Shown one piece after another: positions 32,200-41,378 of a DNA stretch of 64,000 nt (position 1 is the stretch's first letter; each line of letters opens with the position of its first letter). Source of the stretch: DAOUJI01 sp965224415 (lineage in GTDB: Bacteria; Chloroflexota; Dehalococcoidia; Lucifugimonadales; JAGWBF01). The notes beneath the pieces were generated by a model, which made no database searches, was not told where the DNA came from, and saw only the letters and a list, made by a program, of their open reading frames with translations. The stretch lies in assembly GCA_965224415.1 (NCBI GenBank), contig CBDCZB010000001.1, positions 248,001-312,000 on the forward strand, read 5' to 3'. A program made the translations under genes and the position numbers.

Positions 32200-34395
32200 T
32201 TGGCTACTTCTAACACGGTTTCCTCAAGAAGGTCCAACAGGAACAACCGACAACGGTCGAAGCTCAGGGAGCGGTCCGGGGTACGTTGGTTCCTCTGGTA
32301 CAACAAAGGCTATCTGCCCGCTCTGCTTCTGCCCCTGGCTATGGCCCTGACCCTGGTCCTCTGGCCCACAGCCCGGGACTGGGAGCTGCGGGCACTTGGG
32401 TATGGATGGGTTCCGGCGGTCCTGTGGGTCACTCTATTCCTCTTCATTGCGCGATGGAGGACAAACTATATCGCCTCAGGTTGGAGGCTGTGGATTGCAT
32501 CGGCATTAGCCGTGATTGTCAGCCTGCAGGTTCTATCCATGATTGATGCTTCCAGCGGAGTCATGGCGACGGCTTCTTTCGGAGGCGATTGGAGCCAATA
32601 CCTGGGCGGGCGTCCCGTAGCTTTGGCGGCGCTCAAGATTGCGGCGGTTGTGTTGGCCGCTCCTCTTCTAGTTCACCCGAGATGGGCGGGGCCGGTCTAC
32701 AAACGGGTTGGCCAGTGGGCATGGGTTCAGGTGTCTCACCTGTCCCGGCATGCTGTCGCTGCAACCGCGGCGACCGCTAGAAAGGCATTTCGCCGCGACA
32801 GGGCAGCCGCCGACCTTACAGGCTCCCGGGCGGTCCACCCGGAATATGCGGGCCCGGGACCTACGTCGTCCAACGGACATGACGCTGTCCAGACTGCGGC
32901 GGCGTCCACTCCCAAGGACAAAGCAGGGTCGGCGTCGAAGAAATATGGCTGGAGTCTTCCACCCATGGACATGCTCACTCCCGGAGAGGACCGGCCACTC
33001 CATGAAGCCGTATTGGAGCAAATGTCCCGCCACATCGAGGAGACCCTGGCCGACCACCGTGTCGACGTAGCCGTGGACGATGTCAGGACCGGTCCACGCG
33101 TCATCAGGTTCGGCTTGGTTCCCGGATGGGTCAAGAAGCACAGGGACAGCAAGCGGGTCGGCAAGGACACCGGCGAACCCTCAGAGATGAGCCGGGTCAA
33201 GGTCCAGAGTATTTTGGTCCGTGAGAAGGACCTCGCCCTGGCGCTGAAGACTCCCCACCTGCGAATCGAAGCCCCGGTGCCAGGAGAGGCGCTGGTGGGC
33301 TTGGAGGTCCCCAATCCCCACCCGCGCACAGTCGCCCTTAGGTCAGTAGCAGAGAGTGACCGCTTCCGGAAGATTGCCGCCAAGGATTCCCTCCCAATTG
33401 CCCTGGGAGAAGACACGGCGGGCGAACCCGTGGCCTCAGACCTGAGTTCTTTGCCGCACTTGCTCATCGCCGGAGCCACCGGAAGCGGAAAAAGCGTGTG
33501 CATCAACACCATCGTGGCGTCTCTGTTGATGACCTGCCCGCCCGACAAGCTGAGGATGTTGATGGTGGACCCAAAGAGGGTGGAGCTGACTCCGTTCAAC
33601 GGAATCCCCCACCTGGTGACTCCCGTCATAGTCGACGCGGACCATGTGTTGGTCGTGCTTAAGGCGGCCCAAAACGAGATGCTGCGCCGCTACAAGAAAC
33701 TGGAGGCGGTAGGCGCCCGAAATCTGGAGGCCTACAACCGCAAGGCCTCGGAGCATATGCCCTTCTTCGTAATTATCATAGACGAGCTTGCAGACCTGAT
33801 GATGGCGGCGGCCTATGAAGTGGAGCAAGCTCTGGTCCGCCTGGCCCAGCTGGGGCGGGCCACGGGGATTCACCTAATTCTCGCCACCCAGCGTCCGTCG
33901 GTGAATGTAGTGACGGGGCTGCTGAAGGCCAACATACCCGCACGAGTGGCCTTTGCGGTGGCGTCCCAGGTGGACTCCAGGGTGATACTGGATGCCGTGG
34001 GCGCCGAGAAACTGCTGGGCAAGGGAGACGCCCTTCTGCTGACCTCCGACTCTCCGAAGCCCGTCAGGGTGCAGGGCGCATATGTGTCCGATCCTGAGAT
34101 AGAAGCGGTTGTGGACTTCTGGAAAGGGCAAACCGGCCCGCCGCCGCCGGAAATCTCCATGACCGAGAGCGACGTTGAGGAGACGGAACCCGATGTGGAC
34201 GACTACGATCTGCTGGAACAGGCCCGCGAGATAGCCGAGAGGTCCGGGACGGTCACCCCGTCGCTTCTACAACGCAGGCTCCGCATCGGCTACACACGGG
34301 CCGTGGAGTTGGTGAAACTGCTGAACGAGGAGGGCCTCATCTCCGGGTCGCAAAGCTCGGCCATGAGCCAGATCGGAGCTTCCTCGGATGAATAG
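32200..34395 (+). CDS. ftsK: DNA translocase FtsK/SpoIIIE
   Basis: This ~731-residue membrane-anchored DNA pump segregates chromosome termini at division. Four likely membrane helices occupy about the first 180 residues, followed by a short linker. The motor has H-L-L-I-A-G-A-T-G-S-G-K-S (Walker A near residue 425), M-L-M-V-D-P-K-R-V-E-L and I-I-I-D-E-L-A-D-L-M (Walker B). A C-terminal gamma winged helix (S-L-L-Q-R-R-L-R-I-G-Y-T-R-A) reads DNA polarity sites. I chose TTG 32200 because GGAGG stands 6 nt before it. The linker is short compared with E. coli FtsK. Confidence 0.93.
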   Translation: MATSNTVSSRRSNRNNRQRSKLRERSGVRWFLWYNKGYLPALLLPLAMALTLVLWPTARDWELRALGYGWVPAVLWVTLFLFIARWRTNYIASGWRLWIASALAVIVSLQVLSMIDASSGVMATASFGGDWSQYLGGRPVALAALKIAAVVLAAPLLVHPRWAGPVYKRVGQWAWVQVSHLSRHAVAATAATARKAFRRDRAAADLTGSRAVHPEYAGPGPTSSNGHDAVQTAAASTPKDKAGSASKKYGWSLPPMDMLTPGEDRPLHEAVLEQMSRHIEETLADHRVDVAVDDVRTGPRVIRFGLVPGWVKKHRDSKRVGKDTGEPSEMSRVKVQSILVREKDLALALKTPHLRIEAPVPGEALVGLEVPNPHPRTVALRSVAESDRFRKIAAKDSLPIALGEDTAGEPVASDLSSLPHLLIAGATGSGKSVCINTIVASLLMTCPPDKLRMLMVDPKRVELTPFNGIPHLVTPVIVDADHVLVVLKAAQNEMLRRYKKLEAVGARNLEAYNRKASEHMPFFVIIIDELADLMMAAAYEVEQALVRLAQLGRATGIHLILATQRPSVNVVTGLLKANIPARVAFAVASQVDSRVILDAVGAEKLLGKGDALLLTSDSPKPVRVQGAYVSDPEIEAVVDFWKGQTGPPPPEISMTESDVEETEPDVDDYDLLEQAREIAERSGTVTPSLLQRRLRIGYTRAVELVKLLNEEGLISGSQSSAMSQIGASSDE

Positions 34396-34525
34396 CAAAG
34401 GATGACATAACGGAGAAGTTCGTAACATTAGAGTCGTTTTCCATTTCTTTATTCAGAGACACCATGTAACATAAGAAACAAGGCTTTCCATTCCCCGGAA
34501 GCCGAATCCGAGAACGGAAGTCCTG

Positions 34526-36334
34526 TTGAGAAACCTTACCAACTCGTTGGTGCGCCTGCTCCGTCGAGGCAAAACCCTGAACAGGTCCTACCTGTCCATA
34601 GTCAGGGACCACTGCCTTGCCTGCGATGAGGCCATCGGCGAGTCTTCGATGTACCTGACCTACCGGATATGCCCCCACTGCCGCTTCCACTACGCATTGA
34701 CCGCCAGAGAACGCATCGCGCTGCTGGTGGACGATGGCAGCTTCAAAGAGACAAACCGGGCCATGTCCTCCGTCGGCCCAGAGTCTCTGTCACGTAAGAC
34801 GGCCTATCCCAGCCTTCTCTCACAAGACCAGACGCGCACAGGGCTGACCGAAGCGTGCATAACCGGACGATGCACTATTGGCGAGGTTAAGACGTACATC
34901 GCCGTGCTGGACTTCGGTTTCATGGGAGGCAGCATGGGCAGCGTGGTCGGGGAGAAGGTCGCCCAAGCTTTTGAGATCGGCGCCAAGAGCGGGACTCCCT
35001 TTGTGGCGCTGGTAAACGGAGGCGGCGCCCGGATGCAGGAGGGGGTGCTTTCTCTGCTTCAAATGGCGAAGACCGTGGCCGCCGCCAACAGGCTCAGGGA
35101 CAAGCAGATCCCCTTCATAGTGGTGCTGTCCAATCCCTCGACAGGGCAGGCGTACGCCAGCTTTGCCAACCTGGCCGACGTAATCCTTGCCGAACCCGGC
35201 TCTCTGATAGGGTTGGCGCCGATGAGAACTCTGAAAGAAGAATCCCGCAAGCCTGTCCCGCCCGACGCCCACACCGCCGAGGCCCACATGAAGGGCGGTC
35301 TCATAGACAACATAGTCCCGCGAGACGCCCTGAGAGATCGCCTCAAGACCATCTTGGAAATACTGGGGACCGATCGGCAGAGCAACGGTTCCCGGAAGTG
35401 GAAGAAGAAGCAAGACCAGCCGTCCAACGGCGCCGCCGACCCGGCGCGCTCCCTGAAGATGGCCCGACACCCTCGCAGGCCCACGGCCCGCTCATACATA
35501 CAGGAGATGGTGGACGACTTCTTCGAGCTGAAGGGTGATCGCGTAAGCGGAGACGACACCACCATGGTGGGCGGCCTTGGGCACCTCAACGGGGGGCCTG
35601 TAGTGATAATAGGCCAGGACAGGACGCGGGGAGGACGCAGCAACAAGTACCATACCTATCCAGAGGGGTTCAGAAAGGCCCGGAGATTGGTGGACCTAGC
35701 CTCCAGGTTCCAACTGCCTGTGGTGACCTTAGTGGACACCCAGGGAGCCCATCCGGGACTGGAATCGGAGGAGCAAGGCGTGGGGAACGCGGTTGCCACC
35801 ACGTTGTCGCTCATGGCCGAGGCTCCGACTCCCATCGTGTCGGCAATCGTGGGCGAAGGCGGCAGCGAGGCAGCCCTGGCCCTGGGCATCGCCGACTCCA
35901 TACTGATGCAGCGGTATGCAGTATTCACTCCCGCTCCCACGGCTCCGACGCCCAGCCGTCTCCACAAAGGGTTGGCCAGGAACCAGACTGAGCCGGAAGA
36001 GTTGGTCCTAACGGCCTACGACTGCAAGGAATTGGGCCTCATCGACGAGGTGGTGACTGAACCCGACGAGGGCGCCCATACCGACAAGTCAGCCGCCGCC
36101 AGCGAGTTGGCGGAAGCCATCACCCGGAATCTGGCCTTATTGGGCAAGACCAGCTTGAAGAAGCTGCTCAAGAACCGCTACCGGAAGTTCCGCAAGATGG
36201 GGGAAAGCTCGGCGTACTACGAAGCGGCCAGGCGGAGAGAGGTCTCGCTGCTTCAGCACATCGTAGAGAAGGAAACCGGCGGAAGGTCGAAAAAGGGCAG
36301 GAAACGGGCGAAAGAGCAGGTCGCCGCGGATTAA
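34526..36334 (+). CDS. accDA: Fused acetyl-CoA carboxylase carboxyltransferase, beta and alpha subunits
   Basis: This 602-residue protein joins AccD and AccA in one chain. The N-terminal half has the AccD zinc finger (Cys30, Cys33, Cys49, Cys52), M-G-G-S-M-G-S-V-V-G-E-K and G-G-G-A-R-M-Q-E-G. After a basic linker near residues 290-320, the AccA half begins R-P-T-A-R-S-Y-I-Q-E and includes G-Q-D-R-T-R-G, T-Q-G-A-H-P-G and G-E-G-G-S-E-A-A-L-A. It transfers carboxyl from biotin to acetyl-CoA to make malonyl-CoA for FabD. No accB or accC is in the window. TTG 34526 is the best start. The end is 1 nt from the convergent mrp gene. Confidence 0.93.
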   Translation: MRNLTNSLVRLLRRGKTLNRSYLSIVRDHCLACDEAIGESSMYLTYRICPHCRFHYALTARERIALLVDDGSFKETNRAMSSVGPESLSRKTAYPSLLSQDQTRTGLTEACITGRCTIGEVKTYIAVLDFGFMGGSMGSVVGEKVAQAFEIGAKSGTPFVALVNGGGARMQEGVLSLLQMAKTVAAANRLRDKQIPFIVVLSNPSTGQAYASFANLADVILAEPGSLIGLAPMRTLKEESRKPVPPDAHTAEAHMKGGLIDNIVPRDALRDRLKTILEILGTDRQSNGSRKWKKKQDQPSNGAADPARSLKMARHPRRPTARSYIQEMVDDFFELKGDRVSGDDTTMVGGLGHLNGGPVVIIGQDRTRGGRSNKYHTYPEGFRKARRLVDLASRFQLPVVTLVDTQGAHPGLESEEQGVGNAVATTLSLMAEAPTPIVSAIVGEGGSEAALALGIADSILMQRYAVFTPAPTAPTPSRLHKGLARNQTEPEELVLTAYDCKELGLIDEVVTEPDEGAHTDKSAAASELAEAITRNLALLGKTSLKKLLKNRYRKFRKMGESSAYYEAARRREVSLLQHIVEKETGGRSKKGRKRAKEQVAAD

Positions 36335-36335
36335 C

Positions 36336-37151
36336 TTACGCGGCCTGTAGGCCGAGTTGCTCCAGGCTGGCCTTCACGTTCTTCAAGACCCCTTCGTACT
36401 CCGCCATGACGTCTTTGTTGCGGAGCGCCGTGGGCTTGGACGTGTCTCTGTAGTCTGACCTCATGGCAATGGAACCCAGGAAGGGCAGTTCCATCTCGGT
36501 GGCCAGTTCCTTGCCCGACCCCTCCCCGAACATTTCCCCGGTGTAGTTTTCCACGACTCCCAAGACGTTGACTTTCAGCTTCCGAATCATGTTGATGCAG
36601 CGTTTGGCGTCCAGGTTGGCCAAGTGTTGGGGAGTGGTGACCACAATGAAGCCGTCCAGGGGCAGAGCCTGCATTACGGTAAGGGGAGCGTCTGAAGTGC
36701 CCGGCGGGAGGTCCACCACCAGGTATTCCACGTCTCCCCAGTTGGTCATCTGAAGGAATTGGTTTATGGCGTTGTGGATCATCGGCCCGCGCCAGATGAT
36801 GGCTTCTTCCTCGTTTTCCTGGAAGAAGGCCATAGACACCACTTTGACGCCGTGAACTTGAGCGGGATTGATCTCCCCGTTCACGTATTCGGGTTTGTCC
36901 TTGATGCCAAGGGCCTTGGTCACGTTGGGACAATCGATGTCCACGTCCAGCAGGCCGACCTTCTTGCCCTGGCTGGCCAGGGCCGTAGCCAGATTCACCG
37001 CCACGGTCGTCTTGCCCACTCCGCCCTTGCCGCTGTACACGGCCAACTTGGTCTTTATCTGACCAAGCCGCTGGTTTATCTGGCGCTTCTGCTGCCAGGA
37101 CTTCTTGATGGCTTCGAGTCGGGCCTGTTCCTGAGGCGTAGGAGTTGTCAT
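36336..37151 (-). CDS. mrp: Mrp/NBP35-family iron-sulfur carrier ATPase
   Basis: This 271-residue P-loop ATPase of the ParA/MinD group carries or inserts Fe-S clusters. It has the deviant Walker A Y-S-G-K-G-G-V-G-K-T-T-V-A-V-N (about residues 39-53), L-L-D-V-D-I-D-C-P-N and D-L-P-P-G-T-S-D-A. The usual C-terminal C-x-x-C of many Mrp proteins is not visible. It lies 5 nt after a MIP18-type gene, a recurrent pairing for Fe-S maturation. Confidence 0.92.
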   Translation of the reverse strand: MTTPTPQEQARLEAIKKSWQQKRQINQRLGQIKTKLAVYSGKGGVGKTTVAVNLATALASQGKKVGLLDVDIDCPNVTKALGIKDKPEYVNGEINPAQVHGVKVVSMAFFQENEEEAIIWRGPMIHNAINQFLQMTNWGDVEYLVVDLPPGTSDAPLTVMQALPLDGFIVVTTPQHLANLDAKRCINMIRKLKVNVLGVVENYTGEMFGEGSGKELATEMELPFLGSIAMRSDYRDTSKPTALRNKDVMAEYEGVLKNVKASLEQLGLQAA

Positions 37152-37156
37152 ACAGC

Positions 37157-37468
37157 CTAGTCCAGCCCCAGCAGCTTCTTGCCGTCTTCGGAGATGAGCT
37201 CGGGACTCCAGGGCGGCTCGAAGGTCATCTCAACCTGGACGTCTTCTACGCCTTCCAACTCAGCGATGGCCCACTCGGCCTGTTGGGCTATGAAGGGGCC
37301 CATTCCGCACCCGGGAGCCGTCAAAGTCATGGTGACGAAGACGTTGCCCTCGGTGACCTCGACGTCGTATATCAGGCCCAAGTCCACGACGTTAACCGGG
37401 ATCTCCGGGTCGTACACACCCTTTAGGGCTTCGGTGACTTCATCGGTTGTGATGGCAGATTCAGCCAT
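37157..37468 (-). CDS. MIP18-family (DUF59) metal-sulfur cluster assembly factor
   Basis: This 103-residue protein has the DUF59 motifs V-Y-D-P-E-I-P-V-N-V-V-D-L-G-L-I-Y and L-T-A-P-G-C-G-M with its conserved Cys, then V-E-M-T-F-E-P-P-W-S-P. It is related to SufT/PaaD-type factors that assist Fe-S assembly. The ATG at 37468 follows GGGAGG; longer frames upstream are not family-like. It is cotranscribed with mrp. Confidence 0.9.
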   Translation of the reverse strand: MAESAITTDEVTEALKGVYDPEIPVNVVDLGLIYDVEVTEGNVFVTMTLTAPGCGMGPFIAQQAEWAIAELEGVEDVQVEMTFEPPWSPELISEDGKKLLGLD

Positions 37469-37606
37469 TCTTGCCTCCCTGAGTCCATGCTCCATCCCGA
37501 TTGTATCATGGCGGCCCTGGTTTGACCACGGAAGAGGGCGCCGACGTTTCTTGGACATGCCTCCACAGCTACTGTACAATTCGATTGACTTTCCGAGGTT
37601 CGTTCT

Positions 37607-38935
37607 TTGAGCGTTGACAACCACACCCCGTTAAAGGCCTCCCGGGCGTTGAAGATGCACTACGCCTGGATAATGGTCATCGTGGCCGTGGGCATGAGGT
37701 TGACCAGCTCGGCCACTCGCTCCGCGTCCAGCGTTCTGGTGCCAGTCCTGCACAACCCCGACGGACTGGGCTGGAGCTATGGAGCCATCGGCGCCGCGTT
37801 CAGTCTCCAGTGGATATTCTCCGGTGTTTTCGGTCCCCCGGCAGGTTGGCTGGGCGACCGTTTTGGGGCGCGCCCCACTATGGCTGTGGGCGCCCTGCTG
37901 TTCATAGTAGCCATGATGCTCACCGGCACTATGACGGAGCTGTGGCAGTTCTACCTCTATTTCGGCGTGCTTCTCTCCGCAGCGATGGCAGTGTTCGGCG
38001 TGCCGTTGATGGTGGGTGTAAGTCTCTGGTTCAAGAAGCGGCTGGGCGTCGGAATGGGAGCTCTGCAGGCGTCCCAGGGAGTAGGCCCCTTTGTCAGTGT
38101 TCCATTGATACTGTGGTTGCTGAACGATTTCGGCCTCCAATGGGCGTTCTGGGGTCCGGGCATCGCCGGCGGCATACTTCTGCTGCTGATGGTCAGGTTG
38201 TTTCACAGCGAGCCCGCCGACATTAACATGAAGCCTCTCGGGGCGGAACCCGACGAACCGGTGCAACGCATCAGAAAGAAAGGCAAGGAATCCAGGGTTC
38301 AGGTGGGGACCTTCCTGCGGCACGCGCAGCGGACAGGCGCTTTCTGGAACCTCATCGGAATCCATTTCTGGGGCTGTGCTGGACACGCCATTGTCCTCGT
38401 GTACATGGTGGCCATTGCGGAGGCGCAGGGACTGTCCAAAGGGCTGGCCGCGGGGACCTTCATGGTCATGTCGCTGACAAGCACTGGCACCCGGTTCGCC
38501 GTACCAGTCATCGCCGACCGAATCGGAAGCAAAGGGGTAATGGCGGTCTGCTTCTTCCTCCAGGCCCTGCCTGTGTTGATTCTATTCGTCGCCCAGGACG
38601 CCTGGACCTTCTATCTGTTCGCGGCGCTGTTTGGCATAGGCTTCGGCGGCGAGATGAGCGCATTCCCCATCATCAACCGCCAATATTACGGCCACACAGC
38701 GCCCATAGGTGTCACGTATGGATGGCAGATGCTGGGAGCGGGAGTCGGTATGGCGGCGGGAGCAGGGCTGGGCGGGTTAGCCTGGGACATCTCCGGCAAC
38801 TACTATTGGACCGTGGCGCTGTCCTTCATCCTGAGCATGATAGGGGGGTTGTCTATCCTCATACTGCCGACCACTGCCAAGCTGCTGACTCCTCACTGGG
38901 AGGACGACCTGCCGCAAAGTCCGGCGCCTGCCTAG
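37607..38935 (+). CDS. Major facilitator superfamily transporter
   Basis: This 442-residue protein has about 12 hydrophobic helices in two halves. The first half includes the MFS loop motif G-W-L-G-D-R-F-G-A-R-P-T after helix 2, and a basic central loop (R-I-R-K-K-G-K-E-S-R) lies near residue 225. The second half has A-D-R-I-G-S-K-G. The layout resembles the monocarboxylate/oxalate-type MFS carriers, but the substrate is unknown. The TTG at 37607 is used; ATG 37655 is an alternative. It precedes two acyl-CoA dehydrogenase genes. Confidence 0.88.
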   Translation: MSVDNHTPLKASRALKMHYAWIMVIVAVGMRLTSSATRSASSVLVPVLHNPDGLGWSYGAIGAAFSLQWIFSGVFGPPAGWLGDRFGARPTMAVGALLFIVAMMLTGTMTELWQFYLYFGVLLSAAMAVFGVPLMVGVSLWFKKRLGVGMGALQASQGVGPFVSVPLILWLLNDFGLQWAFWGPGIAGGILLLLMVRLFHSEPADINMKPLGAEPDEPVQRIRKKGKESRVQVGTFLRHAQRTGAFWNLIGIHFWGCAGHAIVLVYMVAIAEAQGLSKGLAAGTFMVMSLTSTGTRFAVPVIADRIGSKGVMAVCFFLQALPVLILFVAQDAWTFYLFAALFGIGFGGEMSAFPIINRQYYGHTAPIGVTYGWQMLGAGVGMAAGAGLGGLAWDISGNYYWTVALSFILSMIGGLSILILPTTAKLLTPHWEDDLPQSPAPA

Positions 38936-39022
38936 GCGCTTCAGCCGTCGCCCCGATAGTGCAACAGCCGATCAGGCTGCCTAAGAGAACTGACCTGAAA
39001 ACTCGAAGAGCAAGGAATGAGT

Positions 39023-40192
39023 ATGAGCTACTTCCCCCTAACTGCCCAACAGCAGGAATGGAAAGAGCGCGCCGCCGACATAGCCCAGCAGGAGTTGGCC
39101 TCCAGGGCGGCGGAGGTGGACCGCAACGCCCAATATCCTGAGGAGTCGCTGAACGCCCTCAAACGAGAGGGGCTCTGGGCGCTGCGGGTGTCCAAGGAGC
39201 ACGGAGGCTTGGAAGAGGACCTCGTCACCACGTGCCTGGTGGTGGAGGAGCTTTCCAAGAAATGCCCGTCCACTGCGATGTGCTACAAGATGCACCTGGA
39301 AGCGGCGGAGATAGTAGCCCGCATCCCCACGCCCTTCCAGGTGGACAAGTTTGTAGAGCCAATGGCTAGGGGCGAGGTGTTCACGACAGTCGCAGGAGGT
39401 GAGTCCTCCGGTCAGGGAGCCGACTGGACTCCGGCCAGCGACAGCTCCTCTGTGGAGAGAGCTCCTGGAGGCTACCAGGTCGACAACGTGCGCAAGTCCT
39501 TCGTAACCTCTGCTGGTAAGGCCACCCACTATATGTTCAGGTGCAGAGTGGGCGCGGACACTCCACAGACCGACGGAACTCTTCTCTTCGTGGCCGCCGA
39601 CGAAATGGACGTAGAGGTCGTCGAACCGTGGACCGGACTGGGCATGAGGGGCAACAACAGCTCCCCGGTGCGTTTCTCGGGATTCGTGCCTGAGGAATAC
39701 AGGTTGGGCTCCGAGCACAAGGTACAGGATGAGACCACCGGGTTCTTCCGCCCTGTGTTGGCCCTGACCTACGCCGCCGCCTATCTGGGCATCGCCTCCG
39801 GAGCGTTCGAGCTGGGAGTCGAGGAGGCAGGACGAGTCCATCCCAGCGGTGCTCGGCGCATTGACGCCTCTTTGAACCAGCGCCGCATGGGGGAGATGAG
39901 CGCCCAGATAGAGGCTGCGCGGGCCCTGCTTCTGTCGGCGGCGTCGGCCTTCGACCAGGACCGCTCCCCGTCGGCCCTGCCCTACTTCCAGGCCAAAGTG
40001 GTCTGCGCGGAAGCGGCCACCAGGGTGACCCAGGACCTTATGACCATGTTCGGCGGGACCGCGTTCGCGGGCAGGCTTCCCTTTGAGCGGTACTTCCGCG
40101 ACGCGCGAGCCGGAGTCGTTATGGGCATAGCAAACGACGCCGCCTATCAGAGCATGACTCCGATTCTCTTCCCCCCCGCACAGGAATCGTAA
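39023..40192 (+). CDS. Acyl-CoA dehydrogenase-like flavoprotein
   Basis: This 389-residue protein has the acyl-CoA dehydrogenase fold: the T-A-Q-Q-Q-E-W-K-E-R-A-A-D-I-A N-terminal helix, E-H-G-G-L-E-E-D, a T-V-A-G-G-E-S-S-G-Q-G substrate/FAD segment in place of the usual T-E-P-x-G-G-S-D, and a C-terminal M-F-G-G-T-A-F-A-G-R-L-P-F-E-R-Y-F-R-D-A-R-A-G. The usual catalytic Glu segment is changed to V-V-M-G-I, so its reaction may differ. ATG 39023 has the better spacing from AAGGA than ATG 39017. The next gene starts 3 nt after the stop. Confidence 0.85.
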   Translation: MSYFPLTAQQQEWKERAADIAQQELASRAAEVDRNAQYPEESLNALKREGLWALRVSKEHGGLEEDLVTTCLVVEELSKKCPSTAMCYKMHLEAAEIVARIPTPFQVDKFVEPMARGEVFTTVAGGESSGQGADWTPASDSSSVERAPGGYQVDNVRKSFVTSAGKATHYMFRCRVGADTPQTDGTLLFVAADEMDVEVVEPWTGLGMRGNNSSPVRFSGFVPEEYRLGSEHKVQDETTGFFRPVLALTYAAAYLGIASGAFELGVEEAGRVHPSGARRIDASLNQRRMGEMSAQIEAARALLLSAASAFDQDRSPSALPYFQAKVVCAEAATRVTQDLMTMFGGTAFAGRLPFERYFRDARAGVVMGIANDAAYQSMTPILFPPAQES

Positions 40193-40195
40193 CTC

Positions 40196-41353
40196 ATGGA
40201 CATACAGAGCATCGTGGACAAGGCCCACGACGTGGCGCGCGACTTCGCCGCGACCCGTGATGAACGCCAGCGGCGCACCGAGGCCGACCCAGAGGATTTC
40301 CAGCGGCTTCAAGAGATAGGCTACCACTTGATGGCGGCGCCGAAAGACCTCGGAGGCGCTTGGGAAAGCTATTCCCAGTCAGCCCGCCCGATATGCACGG
40401 TAATCAGGACCATTGCCAAGGGCGACCCGTCGGTGGCATTGGCCAGCGCAATGCACCACCTGGTGCTGGCTGCCTGGCGCCCCCAGGAAGCTCCCGAACC
40501 CTTCACTTCCGACTTCAGCAAGCAGCGGCGAGAGGTCTTTGACACAGTTCATGAAGGCGCCTGGTGGGGAACGATAGTGTCCGAGCCGGGCAGCGGAGGC
40601 GACACGGCTAAGACCCGCGCGACGGCTTCTCCCACGGGAGACCCTCACCGTTACCTGCTCAACGGCGCCAAGCACTTTGGCAGCGGGTCCGGCGTCACCT
40701 CCTTTATGACCACCCGGGCGAGGCCCGCAGACGAGGACGGCATGGACAACTTCTTCCTGGAAGTTAGGGGCGTCGCTTGGGACGGGTCCACCGGAATGAA
40801 GCTGACAGCGCCTTGGGCGGGGCATGGAATGATGTCCACCAACAGCCATGCCTTTCACTTCACCGATTTCCCGGCCACACGCTGCGCCTGGCCTGCCTAC
40901 GACCGGGAGAAAGCCGCCCCGGACAACGGCGGACTGGGGGCGGGAGCGTTCCTGTCCTCCGTCGTAGGAGTTGTGGACGCCGCTATGGAGTACGCCCGGC
41001 AGCGGATGGAGGGCGCTCTTTCCAGCGACAGCGGTCTGAGAGCGTTCCAGAAAGTGGAGTGGAGCTACGCCGAGCAAGACGCCTGGCTGATCAATCAGGC
41101 CTTCGAAGGAGCCATGCAAGCCGCCGAAAACGGCTCACAGACCCGTCACACTGCTCTGATAGCCAAGGAAAGCATCGCAAGATTGGCGGAGTCGGTGTTG
41201 GACCGATTGTGCAAAATCAGCGGCGGGACCGCTTACACTTGGCATTCGCCCCTGGGAGCGTGGCGGCAGGACGTTCACGCTCTGGGGTATCTGAGGCCCC
41301 CTTGGCCTCTGGCGTTCGACCAGTTGTTCGAGCTAAGCTGGGAAGGAGCTTAG
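40196..41353 (+). CDS. Acyl-CoA dehydrogenase-like protein
   Basis: This 385-residue protein is of the acyl-CoA dehydrogenase/hydroxylase type. It has the T-I-A-K-G-D-P-S-V-A-L-A segment, T-I-V-S-E-P-G-S-G-G-D-T-A as the FAD/substrate loop, L-N-G-A-K-H-F-G-S-G-S, and the late C-K-I-S-G-G-T-A-Y-T-W-H-S-P-L motif, which resembles flavin-dependent hydroxylases more than true dehydrogenases. It lies 3 nt after the preceding homologue, so the two probably form a heteromeric enzyme or act in sequence. The substrate is unknown. Confidence 0.82.
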   Translation: MDIQSIVDKAHDVARDFAATRDERQRRTEADPEDFQRLQEIGYHLMAAPKDLGGAWESYSQSARPICTVIRTIAKGDPSVALASAMHHLVLAAWRPQEAPEPFTSDFSKQRREVFDTVHEGAWWGTIVSEPGSGGDTAKTRATASPTGDPHRYLLNGAKHFGSGSGVTSFMTTRARPADEDGMDNFFLEVRGVAWDGSTGMKLTAPWAGHGMMSTNSHAFHFTDFPATRCAWPAYDREKAAPDNGGLGAGAFLSSVVGVVDAAMEYARQRMEGALSSDSGLRAFQKVEWSYAEQDAWLINQAFEGAMQAAENGSQTRHTALIAKESIARLAESVLDRLCKISGGTAYTWHSPLGAWRQDVHALGYLRPPWPLAFDQLFELSWEGA

Positions 41354-41378
41354 GCGAAACGGGCATGGCTTTGAACTA

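Noticed and set aside
39038..40327. A 429-residue minus-strand gene over the acyl-CoA dehydrogenases
   Set aside because: The opposite frame has clear acyl-CoA dehydrogenase motifs throughout; this is a long antisense open frame caused by base composition.
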